Shown: piece after piece, positions 18,535-27,490 of the stretch
Layout: each line of letters starts with the position of its first letter
Position numbering within the stretch: position 1 is the first letter of the stretch
Assembly (NCBI RefSeq): GCF_009687885.1
Contig: NZ_BLAF01000008.1
Location: 186,001-250,000, forward strand
Length of the DNA stretch: 64,000 bases
Source of the DNA: Acrocarpospora pleiomorpha
GTDB taxonomy: Bacteria > Actinomycetota > Actinomycetes > Streptosporangiales > Streptosporangiaceae
Reading direction: 5' to 3'
Made by a program: the position numbers and the translations under genes
Notes under the pieces: model-generated
Told to the model about the DNA's origin: nothing
Seen by the model: only the letters and a program-made list of their open reading frames with translations
The model's database searches: none

Positions 18535-18705
18535 AACGACCGCCTTCTGACAGCAGAGCAGGGTCGCGTTCGGCCCCGGTCGAGCTCAATTTACCCGCTT
18601 ACCGACTGCAAGGTGCGAGTAGATGCCCATCCATGGCGTACGCCCGGCCGGCGCTCACAGCCGAACAGCCCAGCCAGGAGGGCCCAGCCGTCCCCGAGCT
18701 GGTGC

Positions 18706-18748
18706 ACTGTAACGATCTATGGACAGACTGAAATATCGAACCTATGGT
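18706..18748 (+). promoter_or_regulatory. GH1 promoter with putative LacI operator
   Basis: TGGACA (18720-18725), a 17-nt spacer and TATGGT (18743-18748) form a sigma70-like promoter 33 nt before the GH1 start. The stretch 18706-18736 matches 20192-20222 at 24 of 31 positions, including CTATGGACA and TGAAAT, and ACTGTAACGATCTA covers the upstream side of the -35. The shared block is the best candidate for the local LacI repressor's site. Confidence 0.6.
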
Positions 18749-18781
18749 GAGGCCTCCCCAGGACCGGCCGAAGGGAAGCCC

Positions 18782-20095
18782 ATGCCTCACGACACGATCT
18801 TTCCCCCGTACTTCCGCTGGGGAGTGGCGACCTCGGCGTACCAGATCGAGGGCGCGGCCCGCGAAGACGGCAGGACCGACTCCATCTGGGACACCTTCTG
18901 CCGCGTGCCGGGAGCCGTGGCCAACGGCGACACCGGCGACGTGGCCTGCGATCACTACCACCGCATGACCGAGGACGTCTCCCTGCTGGCGGGACTAGGC
19001 GTGGACACCTACCGGTTCTCGATCTCGTGGCCGCGCGTGCAACCGGGCGGGACGGGCCCGGCGAACGAGAAAGGGCTGGACTTCTACGATCGCCTTGTCG
19101 ATGAACTGCTGGCCAGCGGCGTCGACCCGTGGGTGACGCTCTACCACTGGGATCTGCCCCAGGAGCTGGAGGACGCCGGTGGCTGGCCGGAGCGCGACAC
19201 GGCCTGGCGGTTCGCCGACTTCGCCGAGCTGGTGTTCGCCCGCCTTCAGGACCGCGTCGCGTCGTGGACCACGCTCAACGAACCGTGGTGCGTGGCCATG
19301 TACGGCTACGCCGACGGCATGCACGCCCCTGGACGCCGTGACCGCGCCGCCGCCATGCACGCCGTCCATCACCTGCTGCTCGCCCACGGCGCCGCCGTCG
19401 ACCGGATGCGAAGTGCTGGCGGCGACCATCGTTTCGGCATCACTCTCAACCTGACCCCGGCGATCCCGCGGACCGAGGCCGACGTCGAGACCGCCCGTCG
19501 CGCGGACGGCTTCGGTATCCGCATGTACCTGGACCCGCTGCTACGCGGCCACTACCCGTCCGACACCCTCGCCGACCTGGCCGAAGAGGGCATCAAGCTG
19601 CCCATGGAACCGGGCGACCTGGCCACCATCGCCACGCCCTTGGACGTGCTCGGCGTGAACTACTACTTCACCGACACCGTACAGGCCGACGGCGCGGCCG
19701 TTCGGTCAGGGCCGACGACCGCGCTCGGCTGGCCGATCACGCCCGCAGGGCTGACCGACCTGCTGGTCCGCCTGCACCGCGAGTACCCGCCCATCCCGAT
19801 CGTCATCACCGAGAACGGCGGCGCCTTCCCGGACGAGAAGCCGACCCCCACGATTGACGACGAGGACCGGATCGCCTTCCTGAGCGCGCACATCGACGCC
19901 GTGGCCCAGGCCCGCCACCATGGCTGTGACGTGCGCGGATACTTCGTCTGGACACTGCTCGACAACTTCGAATGGGCCCACGGCTACGGCCCCACATTCG
20001 GCCTCGTCTCGGTCGACCGGACCACTCAGCGGCGCACGCTGAAGCGCAGCGCGCACTGGTACCGCGACATGATCATGCGTCACGTATCGATTTAG
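18782..20095 (+). CDS. GH1 family beta-glycosidase
   Basis: 437 residues. 'FRWGVATSAYQIEGAAREDG' is the GH1 N-terminal signature, TLNEPW carries the acid/base Glu (about 166), and ITENGG carries the nucleophile Glu (about 342). There is no signal peptide, so it is cytoplasmic. ATG at 18782 is preferred (GAAGGGAAG upstream); the in-frame ATG at 18719 overlaps the -35 element. With the GH2 and GH26 genes it likely cleaves imported beta-linked manno/gluco-oligosaccharides. Confidence 0.92.
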   Translation: MPHDTIFPPYFRWGVATSAYQIEGAAREDGRTDSIWDTFCRVPGAVANGDTGDVACDHYHRMTEDVSLLAGLGVDTYRFSISWPRVQPGGTGPANEKGLDFYDRLVDELLASGVDPWVTLYHWDLPQELEDAGGWPERDTAWRFADFAELVFARLQDRVASWTTLNEPWCVAMYGYADGMHAPGRRDRAAAMHAVHHLLLAHGAAVDRMRSAGGDHRFGITLNLTPAIPRTEADVETARRADGFGIRMYLDPLLRGHYPSDTLADLAEEGIKLPMEPGDLATIATPLDVLGVNYYFTDTVQADGAAVRSGPTTALGWPITPAGLTDLLVRLHREYPPIPIVITENGGAFPDEKPTPTIDDEDRIAFLSAHIDAVAQARHHGCDVRGYFVWTLLDNFEWAHGYGPTFGLVSVDRTTQRRTLKRSAHWYRDMIMRHVSI

Positions 20096-20191
20096 TAGCG
20101 CCAGTGCTGCGCGAACCACTCGCCGATACACGTTTGAGCTGCTTAAATACTGGATCTTCATCCGACTCCCCGCAGCAGGCTTCGAGGAGTT

Positions 20192-20234
20192 ACTAAAACG
20201 CTCTATGGACACCTTGAAATGTTGCGTCTAGGTT
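20192..20234 (+). promoter_or_regulatory. promoter of the mannan ABC/GH operon with the shared operator block
   Basis: TGGACA (20206-20211), 17 nt, TAGGTT (20229-20234). The upstream flank ACTAAAACGCTCTA and the spacer start share the conserved block described for the GH1 promoter. It lies 49 nt before the binding-protein start. Confidence 0.6.
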
Positions 20235-20282
20235 AAGCAGCCATCAGCCGCTCGGGGTTCACAGAACGAGGAGATGTGCGAC

Positions 20283-21602
20283 GTGCGAGGAACACGCGTG
20301 ATGGCGGCCGGCATCGCCCTGATGATCGGCCTGACCGCCTGCGGCGGCGGTGGCGAACCAGCCCCGAATGAGGGCGCGGTAACGGTACCGTCCGACCCCG
20401 GACAGGTCTCTGGAACGATCACCGTCCTGACCAACCGGACCGACCAGGTGCAGGACGGCACCGCCAAGGCGTACGCCGCCGAGTTCAACAAGCTCTACCC
20501 GAAGGTGACGGTCGAGTTCCAAGGGCTCACCGACTACGAGGGCGACGTCAAGATCCGCATGAACAGTGAGGACTACGGCGACGTTCTGTCGATTCCCAAC
20601 TCGGTGCCGACCAGCCAGTACCCCACGTTCTTCGCCCCCCTGGGCTCCGCGGCCGAGATCTCGCAGACGTACGACTTCACCGAGCGCGGCACCATCAACG
20701 GCCAGGTGTACGGCATCGCCAACATCGGCGTCGCCACCGGCTTCGTCTACAACAAGGCCGTCTGGCAGCAGGCCGGAATGACCGAATGGCCGAAGACGCC
20801 CGCCGAGTTCATCACCGCGCTCAAGGCGATCAAGGAGAAGACGGGCGCGACCCCGTACTACACGAACTACAAGGACGCCTGGCCGCTGACGAACTGGGGC
20901 AACGCGGTCGGCTCGCCGAGCTGTGACCCGGCCGCCAACGACAAACTCGCCACGACGAAGGAGCCGTGGGCGGCCGGGCAGGAGCTCAACGTCATCGACA
21001 CACTCCTGTTCGACATCGTGAAGAACGGCCTGTCGGAGGCCGACCCGAACACGACGAACTGGGAGAACTCCAAGAACCTGATCGCCACTGGCAAGATCGC
21101 CACGATGTGGCTCGGCTCATGGGCGGTCGTGCAGATGCGGGACGCGGCCACGAAGGCCGGCAAGAACCCCGACGACATCGGCTTCATGCCGTTCCCGGCG
21201 CAGGTCGACGGCCACTTCTGCGCCGCCGTACGCCCCGACTACCAGTACGCGATCAACGTGCACAGCAAGAACAAGGCGGCGGCGCGGGCCTGGATCGAGT
21301 GGTTCATCACCAAGTCCGGTGACGCGCAGAAGGCGCTGTCGATCTCGTCGGTCAAGGGCGCTCCGCTCCCCAGCAGCCTGCAGCCCTTCCAGGACGCGGG
21401 CGTGAAGTTCGTCAGCCTGAGCTGGGCGAAGAACACGATGGTCCTGGACATCGACAAGGCGTCCGAGGTGGGTCTGGGCGCGCCCGACTACCGCCAGCAC
21501 CTGGTCGACGTCGCCCGCGGCGCGGCCAAGGGCGACCTGCCAGGCATCTTCGCCGACCTCAACAAGAAGTGGTCCGAGGCCCAGTCCACCATCGGCGGCT
21601 AG
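20283..21602 (+). CDS. sugar ABC transporter substrate-binding lipoprotein (mannan locus)
   Basis: About 439 residues with a short signal and lipobox LTAC (lipidated Cys near residue 20). 'SGTITVLTNRTDQVQDGTA' opens a family-1 solute-binding protein; the later 'ATMWLGSWAVVQMRD' is also typical. GTG at 20283 is preferred over the ATG at 20274, because the GAGGAG ribosome site abuts that ATG but lies 9 nt before the GTG. First gene of the importer operon; probably binds manno-oligosaccharides, judging from the neighbours. Confidence 0.9.
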   Translation: MRGTRVMAAGIALMIGLTACGGGGEPAPNEGAVTVPSDPGQVSGTITVLTNRTDQVQDGTAKAYAAEFNKLYPKVTVEFQGLTDYEGDVKIRMNSEDYGDVLSIPNSVPTSQYPTFFAPLGSAAEISQTYDFTERGTINGQVYGIANIGVATGFVYNKAVWQQAGMTEWPKTPAEFITALKAIKEKTGATPYYTNYKDAWPLTNWGNAVGSPSCDPAANDKLATTKEPWAAGQELNVIDTLLFDIVKNGLSEADPNTTNWENSKNLIATGKIATMWLGSWAVVQMRDAATKAGKNPDDIGFMPFPAQVDGHFCAAVRPDYQYAINVHSKNKAAARAWIEWFITKSGDAQKALSISSVKGAPLPSSLQPFQDAGVKFVSLSWAKNTMVLDIDKASEVGLGAPDYRQHLVDVARGAAKGDLPGIFADLNKKWSEAQSTIGG

Positions 21603-21605
21603 CGC

Positions 21606-22547
21606 ATGCCGGCATCTCATGTGGCGCGTCCCCGCCCGGCCGCGCCCCCGCCCGTACGCCCCCGGATGGAGGCGGAGCGGCGGCGTGACACGAGGCGGTG
21701 GTGGACGCCGTGGGCCTACCTGGCGGCCCCGCTGGTGCTGCTGGTGGTCTTCACGCACGTCCCGGCCGTGAGCATGTTCGTCTACAGCCTCACGGACTGG
21801 GACGGCCTGAGCCCGACCCGGAACTTCGTGGGCGTCGACAACTACTTGGACCTGTTCACCCGCCCGAAGATGCTCCAGGTGTTCGCGGTCAGCCTGTTCT
21901 ACCTCGCGGGCGCGGCGATGCAGATCGTGGTGGCGCTCTACTTCGCGACGATCCTGAGCTTCGACACCAGGTTCAGGAACGTGTTCAAGGGCATCCTGTT
22001 CTTCCCCTACTTGATCAACGGCGTGGCCATCGGGTTCGTGTTCCTCTACTTCTTCCAGCCGGGCGGCACGCTCGACACGGTGGCGCGCCTGTTCGGCCTG
22101 GAGCCGCACCTGTGGCTGGGCGACCCCGACCTGGTGAACACCTCGCTGGCCGGGGTGTCGGTGTGGCGGTTCATGGGCCTGAACATGGTGCTGTTCCTGG
22201 GCGCGATCCAGTCGATCCCGCAGCACCTGTACGAGGCGGCCTCGCTCGACGGAGCCAACCGCTGGCAGCAGTTCCGCCACATCATCGCCCCCGGCATCAA
22301 GCCGGTGATCAGCCTGAGCGCGATCCTGGCGATCTCGGGCGCGCTGTCGGTATTCGAGATCCCGTTCATCATGACCGGCGGCTCGAACAACAGCGAGACG
22401 TTCGTGATCCAGACGATCAAGCTCGCGTTCAACTTCAACAAGGTCGGCCTGGCGTCGGCGGCCGCGTTCGTGCTGCTGGCGGTGGTGCTGCTGGTCACGT
22501 GGGTGCAGCGACGGCTCATCCCGGAGGAGAGAGTGGAGCTGTCATGA
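21606..22547 (+). CDS. sugar ABC transporter permease, MalF type
   Basis: 313 residues with six predicted membrane segments. The cytoplasmic EAA loop 'YEAASLDGANRWQQFRHIIAPG' contacts the ATPase. It begins 4 nt after the binding-protein stop. No ATP-binding gene occurs in this operon; actinobacterial sugar importers of this type commonly borrow a shared MsiK-like ATPase encoded elsewhere. Confidence 0.93.
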   Translation: MPASHVARPRPAAPPPVRPRMEAERRRDTRRWWTPWAYLAAPLVLLVVFTHVPAVSMFVYSLTDWDGLSPTRNFVGVDNYLDLFTRPKMLQVFAVSLFYLAGAAMQIVVALYFATILSFDTRFRNVFKGILFFPYLINGVAIGFVFLYFFQPGGTLDTVARLFGLEPHLWLGDPDLVNTSLAGVSVWRFMGLNMVLFLGAIQSIPQHLYEAASLDGANRWQQFRHIIAPGIKPVISLSAILAISGALSVFEIPFIMTGGSNNSETFVIQTIKLAFNFNKVGLASAAAFVLLAVVLLVTWVQRRLIPEERVELS

Positions 22548-23365
22548 CGCCGACGCGGGTCCTGAAGTACGCCTCCCTCCTGCTGGCCTCGGCGGTCGTC
22601 ATCGTCCCGCTGCTGGCGATCATCCTGACCTCGCTCCGCACGCCCGGCGAGATGACCACCGACCCGAGCCCTCTGTCGCCCCCGGCGAACTGGTTCAACT
22701 GGGAGAACTTCCAGACCGCCTTCACCGAGGGCCACATGCTTCAGGCGCTCGGGAACACGACCTTCATCCTGTTCTTCTCGCTGCTGGGCACCGTGTTCAT
22801 CGGCTCGATGACCGCGTACGCGGTGGACCGGTTCCACTTCCGCGGCAAGAAGCTCGTGATGACGCTGTTCCTGGTGGCCGCGCTGGTGCCGGGGGTCACC
22901 ACGCAGGTCGCGACCTACCAGGTGGTCAACGAGCTGGGCGTGATGAACACCCACTGGGCACCGGTGCTGCTGTACATGGGCACCGATATCGTGTCGATCT
23001 ACATCTTCCTGCAGTTCATTCGGTCGATCCCGATCTCGCTCGACGAGGCGGCGCGGATGGACGGCGCCAGATCGCTGACCGTCTACTGGCGGATCATCCT
23101 GCCGCTGTTGCGGCCCGCCATCGCCACCGTCGTCATCGTCAAGGGCGTCGCCATCTACAACGACTTCTACATCCCGTTCCTGTACATGCCGTCCGAGGAT
23201 CTCGGCACGATCTCCACCGCGCTGTTCCGGTTCAAGGGGCCGTTCGGCGCGCACTGGGAGGTCATCTCCGCCGGGGCGGCGCTGGTCATCCTGCCCAGCC
23301 TCGTCGTGTTCCTCGCGCTGCAGCGGTTCATCTACAACGGCTTCGCGGCCGGCGCCACCAAATGA
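22544..23365 (+). CDS. sugar ABC transporter permease, MalG type
   Basis: 273 residues, six membrane segments, EAA loop 'LDEAARMDGARSLTVYWRIILP'-like (given in part). The ATG overlaps the previous stop (ATGA), with GGAGGAGAG upstream. The C-terminal end 'RFIYNGFAAGATK' matches the MalG family tail. Partner of the MalF-type permease. Confidence 0.93.
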   Translation: MTPTRVLKYASLLLASAVVIVPLLAIILTSLRTPGEMTTDPSPLSPPANWFNWENFQTAFTEGHMLQALGNTTFILFFSLLGTVFIGSMTAYAVDRFHFRGKKLVMTLFLVAALVPGVTTQVATYQVVNELGVMNTHWAPVLLYMGTDIVSIYIFLQFIRSIPISLDEAARMDGARSLTVYWRIILPLLRPAIATVVIVKGVAIYNDFYIPFLYMPSEDLGTISTALFRFKGPFGAHWEVISAGAALVILPSLVVFLALQRFIYNGFAAGATK

Positions 23366-23376
23366 GGAGTCGCGCA

Positions 23377-25830
23377 TTGAGCACGCACAACACGCCGCTG
23401 ACCTCGGGCTGGACGGTCACGCTTGACAGTGGCGGAGGCCCGCCGGGGCTGCGCGGAACACCGATACCGGCCACGGTGCCCGGGTGCTGCCACGCCGACC
23501 TGCTGGCGGCCGGGCTGATCGCCGACCCGTACCTGGGGCGCAACGAGCTCGAGGTCGCCTGGGTCGGGCGCGCCGACTGGCGCTACGACACCCGGCTGCC
23601 CGAGATCACGGGCGACTGGGAGCGCGTGGACCTCGTCTTCGACGGGCTGGACACGGTGGCGCAGGTGAGCCTGGACGGCCACGTCCTGGGCGCGACGCGC
23701 AATATGCACCGTTCTTACCGGTTCGATGTCACCGCCCTGGAAGGCGCCGCCCTTTCGGTGCGGTTCACCTCGGCGTACGACGAGGCCGAGGCGGTGCGGG
23801 AGCGATTGGGGGCGCGGCCGAACGCGTACCCGGAACCCTTCAACTACGTGCGCAAGATGGCCGCGAGCTTCGGCTGGGACTGGGGGCCGACGCTGGTCAC
23901 GGCCGGGATCTGGCGGCCGGTACGGCTGGAGTGCTGGAACACGGCGCGGCTGGCCCGGGTGCGCCCGGTGGTCACGGTCACCGGCGGCCGGGGCCGCGTG
24001 GAGGCCCACCTCGATCTGGAGCGCACGACCCCAGGACGCGAGGTGCGCGCCTCGGTGACGGTCGGCGGCCACACCGCCACGACGGCGATCATCAGCGACC
24101 GGGGTACCGTCGCCGTCGAGGTGCCCGAGGTCGCCCTCTGGTGGCCGCGCGGCCACGGCGCCCAGCCGCTCTACACGTGCCGCGTCCTCCTGACCGACGC
24201 GGAAACCGGCGCGGAACTGGATGTGTGGGAACGCCGCATCGGCTTCCGCACGGTCGAACTCGACCAGTCCCCGGACGCCCACGGCACGGCCTTCACGCTG
24301 CGGGTCAACGGCGCCCCGATCTTCGCGCGCGGCGTCAACTGGATCCCCGACGACGCGCTGCCCGTCCGCGTCACCCCCGAGCGGTACCGCACGCGGCTGG
24401 AGCAGGCCGCGGCGATCGGCGTGAATCTGGTCCGCGTCTGGGGCGGCGGCATCTACGAGGACGCCGCCTTCTACGCCGCGTGCGACGAGCTGGGCCTGAT
24501 GGTCTGGCAGGACTTCCTGTTCGCCTGCGCCGCCTACCCCGAGGAGCAGCCGCTGCGCGGCGAGGTGGACGCCGAGGCCCGCGAGAACGTCGTACGGCTG
24601 ATGCCGCACCCGAGCCTGGTGTTGTGGAACGGCAACAACGAGAACCTGTGGGGGTTCCGCGACTGGGACTGGGAGGACGCGCTCGCCGGCGAGAGCTGGG
24701 GCGAGGGCTACTACCTGGGCATGCTGCCGAGGATCGTCGCCGAGCTGGATCCGACCAGGCCCTATCTGCCGGGCAGCCCGTGGTCGGGTTCGTGGGACCG
24801 GCACCCCAACGACCCCGCGCACGGCCCGTCGCACTTCTGGGAGGTGTGGAACCGCCGGGACTACACCGACTACCTCAACGAGGTGCCGCGCTTCGCGGCC
24901 GAGTTCGGGTGGCAGGCCCCGCCCGCGTACGCGACCCTGACGGCGGCCCTGCCGGCTGAGGATCTGAGCCCCGACTCGGCCGGGATGTTGCACCACCAGA
25001 AGGCCGAGGACGGCAACGGCAAGCTGCGGCGCGGCCTGGCGCACCACTTCACGACCTCTGTGACGTTCGACGACTGGCACTACTTGACGCAGGTCAACCA
25101 GGCCCGCGCGGTCGCGACGGCGGTCGCCCACTGGCGTTCGCACTGGCCGGTGTGCGCGGGGACGGTCGTCTGGCAGCTCAACGACTGCTGGCCGGTCACG
25201 TCGTGGGCGGCCGTCGACGGCGCCGGGCGGCCCAAACCGCTCTACCACGAACTGCGCCGCCTGTACGCCGACCGCCTCCTCACGCTCCAGACGCGCGGGG
25301 GCGTACGCGTTCTGGCCGTGGACAACCAGTCGGCCGACCAGTGGCAAGGGATGGCCGCGGTGCGCCGGATGCGCGCCGACGGGACCGTGCTCGCCGAGGA
25401 GGCGGTGCCGTTTACGGCCGGACCGCGGAGCGTGGCCGTGCTGCCGTTGCCCGAAGGGCTGACCGCGTTCGGCGACGTGCGCGCGGAGTTCCTGGTCGCG
25501 GACGCCGACGGGCTGCGCGACCTGGTGCTCGGCTGCGCCGACGCGGCGTTCGGCTACCCGGCGCCCGAGCTCGACCTGGCGGCCCGTCCGGTTCCCGGCG
25601 GCCTCGACGTGGTGATCACGGCGCACAGCTTCGTCCGCGACCTGCTGGTGCAGGCCGACCGCCTGTCCCCGGACGCCGTCGCCGACACCGGCCTGGTCAC
25701 GCTGCTGCCCGGCGAGACGCGCACGATCCGGATCACGGGCGTGGCCGCCGTGGACGACGAGCGGCTGCGCGCGGCCATGTTCAGCGTCAACGCGGCACAG
25801 CCGACGCTCGAAGGCGTCCTGCGGACATGA
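23377..25830 (+). CDS. GH2 family beta-mannosidase
   Basis: 817 residues from TTG 23377 (GGAG 7 nt upstream), or 822 from ATG 23362, which overlaps the permease stop. 'FNYVRKMAASFGWDWGP' and 'ARGVNWIPDDALP' are beta-mannosidase hallmarks. The acid/base Glu lies in WNGNNENLWG (about 419) and the nucleophile in AAEFGWQ (about 507). No signal peptide, so it acts on imported oligosaccharides, releasing mannose from non-reducing ends. Operonic with the importer. Confidence 0.92.
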   Translation: MSTHNTPLTSGWTVTLDSGGGPPGLRGTPIPATVPGCCHADLLAAGLIADPYLGRNELEVAWVGRADWRYDTRLPEITGDWERVDLVFDGLDTVAQVSLDGHVLGATRNMHRSYRFDVTALEGAALSVRFTSAYDEAEAVRERLGARPNAYPEPFNYVRKMAASFGWDWGPTLVTAGIWRPVRLECWNTARLARVRPVVTVTGGRGRVEAHLDLERTTPGREVRASVTVGGHTATTAIISDRGTVAVEVPEVALWWPRGHGAQPLYTCRVLLTDAETGAELDVWERRIGFRTVELDQSPDAHGTAFTLRVNGAPIFARGVNWIPDDALPVRVTPERYRTRLEQAAAIGVNLVRVWGGGIYEDAAFYAACDELGLMVWQDFLFACAAYPEEQPLRGEVDAEARENVVRLMPHPSLVLWNGNNENLWGFRDWDWEDALAGESWGEGYYLGMLPRIVAELDPTRPYLPGSPWSGSWDRHPNDPAHGPSHFWEVWNRRDYTDYLNEVPRFAAEFGWQAPPAYATLTAALPAEDLSPDSAGMLHHQKAEDGNGKLRRGLAHHFTTSVTFDDWHYLTQVNQARAVATAVAHWRSHWPVCAGTVVWQLNDCWPVTSWAAVDGAGRPKPLYHELRRLYADRLLTLQTRGGVRVLAVDNQSADQWQGMAAVRRMRADGTVLAEEAVPFTAGPRSVAVLPLPEGLTAFGDVRAEFLVADADGLRDLVLGCADAAFGYPAPELDLAARPVPGGLDVVITAHSFVRDLLVQADRLSPDAVADTGLVTLLPGETRTIRITGVAAVDDERLRAAMFSVNAAQPTLEGVLRT

Positions 25831-25864
25831 CCATCCCCACCCCCCAAAAGAAGGAGAACGCGCA

Positions 25865-27271
25865 ATGCACCAGTCCCGACCCCGCTCCCGCATCCGCCGC
25901 GCCCTCGCCGCCGGCTCGGCCGCGCTCGTGGCGGCGGCCACGCTGGCCCTTCCTGCGCACGCCTTCCCGGCGGCGTCCAAGCAGGACGTCCTGAACTACC
26001 TGACCTCCATCACCGGCCGCAACATCGTCAGCGGCCAGCACAACAAGGAGCCCGCCAGCCTGCCCGGCCAGTACTCCCAGCAGGTCCACGACGTCACCGG
26101 ACAGTGGCCCGGCCTGTGGGGCGGCGACCTGATGTTCCGCGCCGAGGACGTCGCCAACCGCCAGCGTGTGGTCGACCAGGCCAAGCAGGAGTGGGCCAAC
26201 GGCTCGCTGGTCGCCCTGACCTGGCACGTGTGCACCCCGACCGGGCCGAGCACGTGCGAGTTCGACGGCGGTGTGAAGACGGGCATCTCGGCGACCCAGT
26301 TCGGCCAGATCATCCAGGACGGCACCGCGCTCAACACCGCGTGGAAGCGCCGCCTCGACGAGGTCGTCCCCTACTTACAGCAGCTCAAGGACGCCGGGGT
26401 GCCGGTGTTGTTCCGGCCGCTGCACGAGATGAACGAGTCGTGGAACTGGTGGGGCAACCGTCCTGGTTCCTCCGGCGGCGCCCGCCTCTATCAGATCACC
26501 CGTGACTACCTCGTCGGCAAGGGGCTGAGCAACCTGATCTGGGTGTGGAACGTGCAGGACAACCCGGCAGGCGGCTGGGCGAGCTACTACCCGGGCTCGT
26601 CGTACGTCGATGTCGTCAGCCTGGACGTCTGGTACAAGGGTTACCCGTCCGCCAGTGACTACCAGCAGATCCAGAACATCGCCGCCGGCAAGCCCATCGC
26701 GATCGCGGAGATGGGCAAGGTGCCCAACGCGTCCCTGCTGGACAGCCAGACGCGGTGGACCTACTTCATGGTCTGGTCCGAGCAGCTCCGCGGCAGCAAC
26801 ACCAACGCCGAGATCCAGGCCGGTTACTTCCACTCTCGTACGCTCAACCAGGGCGAAGTCACCCTGACGACGGGCCCGCAGCCGACACGTACGGGTCCGA
26901 TCACCGGCGTGGGCGGCAAGTGCGTCGACGTGGCGGCGTCCGGCACCGCGAACGGCACGGCCGTTCAGCTCTACGACTGCAACGGTACAGCCGCGCAGCG
27001 CTGGACGATCGGCACCGACGGCACGATCCGGGCGCTCGGCAAGTGCATGGACGTGGCCGGCGGGGGCACCGCCAACGGCACCAAGATCCAGATCTGGGAC
27101 TGCAACGGATCCGGCGCCCAGCAGTGGCAGAGCATCGGCAACAGCCAGCTCCGCAACCCGCAGTCGGGCCGCGTCCTGGACGTCCCCGGCGGCAACACCG
27201 CCAACGGCACCCGCCTGCAGATCTGGGACGCCAACAACAACACCTGGCAGAAGTGGACCCTGCCCGCGTGA
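25865..27271 (+). CDS. secreted GH26 beta-mannanase with C-terminal ricin-type lectin domain
   Basis: 468 residues. A twin-Arg/basic signal peptide ends near ALPAHA. The GH26 catalytic domain (about 38-335) has 'ITGRNIVSGQHNKEP', the acid/base Glu in FRPLHEMNESWNWWG (about 188) and the nucleophile in IAIAEMG (about 281). The C-terminal 120 residues are a beta-trefoil CBM13/ricin lectin with 'CVDVAASGTANGTAVQLYDC', 'KIQIWDCNG' and 'W' repeats. It would cut mannan outside the cell; the products feed the importer and GH2/GH1 enzymes. A strong AAGGAG ribosome site precedes the ATG. Confidence 0.94.
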   Translation: MHQSRPRSRIRRALAAGSAALVAAATLALPAHAFPAASKQDVLNYLTSITGRNIVSGQHNKEPASLPGQYSQQVHDVTGQWPGLWGGDLMFRAEDVANRQRVVDQAKQEWANGSLVALTWHVCTPTGPSTCEFDGGVKTGISATQFGQIIQDGTALNTAWKRRLDEVVPYLQQLKDAGVPVLFRPLHEMNESWNWWGNRPGSSGGARLYQITRDYLVGKGLSNLIWVWNVQDNPAGGWASYYPGSSYVDVVSLDVWYKGYPSASDYQQIQNIAAGKPIAIAEMGKVPNASLLDSQTRWTYFMVWSEQLRGSNTNAEIQAGYFHSRTLNQGEVTLTTGPQPTRTGPITGVGGKCVDVAASGTANGTAVQLYDCNGTAAQRWTIGTDGTIRALGKCMDVAGGGTANGTKIQIWDCNGSGAQQWQSIGNSQLRNPQSGRVLDVPGGNTANGTRLQIWDANNNTWQKWTLPA

Positions 27272-27277
27272 TCCCCT

Positions 27278-27308
27278 CCCCGGGCGGCCCGCACACGGCC
27301 GCCCGGGG
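27278..27308 (+). terminator. terminator of the mannan operon
   Basis: A perfect 12-bp stem, CCCCGGGCGGCC (27278-27289) and GGCCGCCCGGGG (27297-27308), with a 7-nt loop begins 7 nt after the GH26 stop codon. The remaining gap to 27490 holds no recognisable gene. Confidence 0.85.
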
Positions 27309-27490
27309 CCACAACCTTTCGATCTTGACTGGCACTCGCACCGGAACGGGATGATCAGGCGGAAACCGGAGGAATAGCGAACCCGGCTCGAGGTCAGGGG
27401 CATGCTTGAGCTGAATCGCATTGAAGTCGATACGAACAACCCCTTGTCAGCGCCTCCACAGTTTCAGGGGGCGTTGCTAACATTGCTGCC

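Noticed and set aside
23332..25980. 882-codon open frame on the - strand
   Set aside because: Antisense to the GH2 beta-mannosidase, whose catalytic motifs are all present on the + strand.
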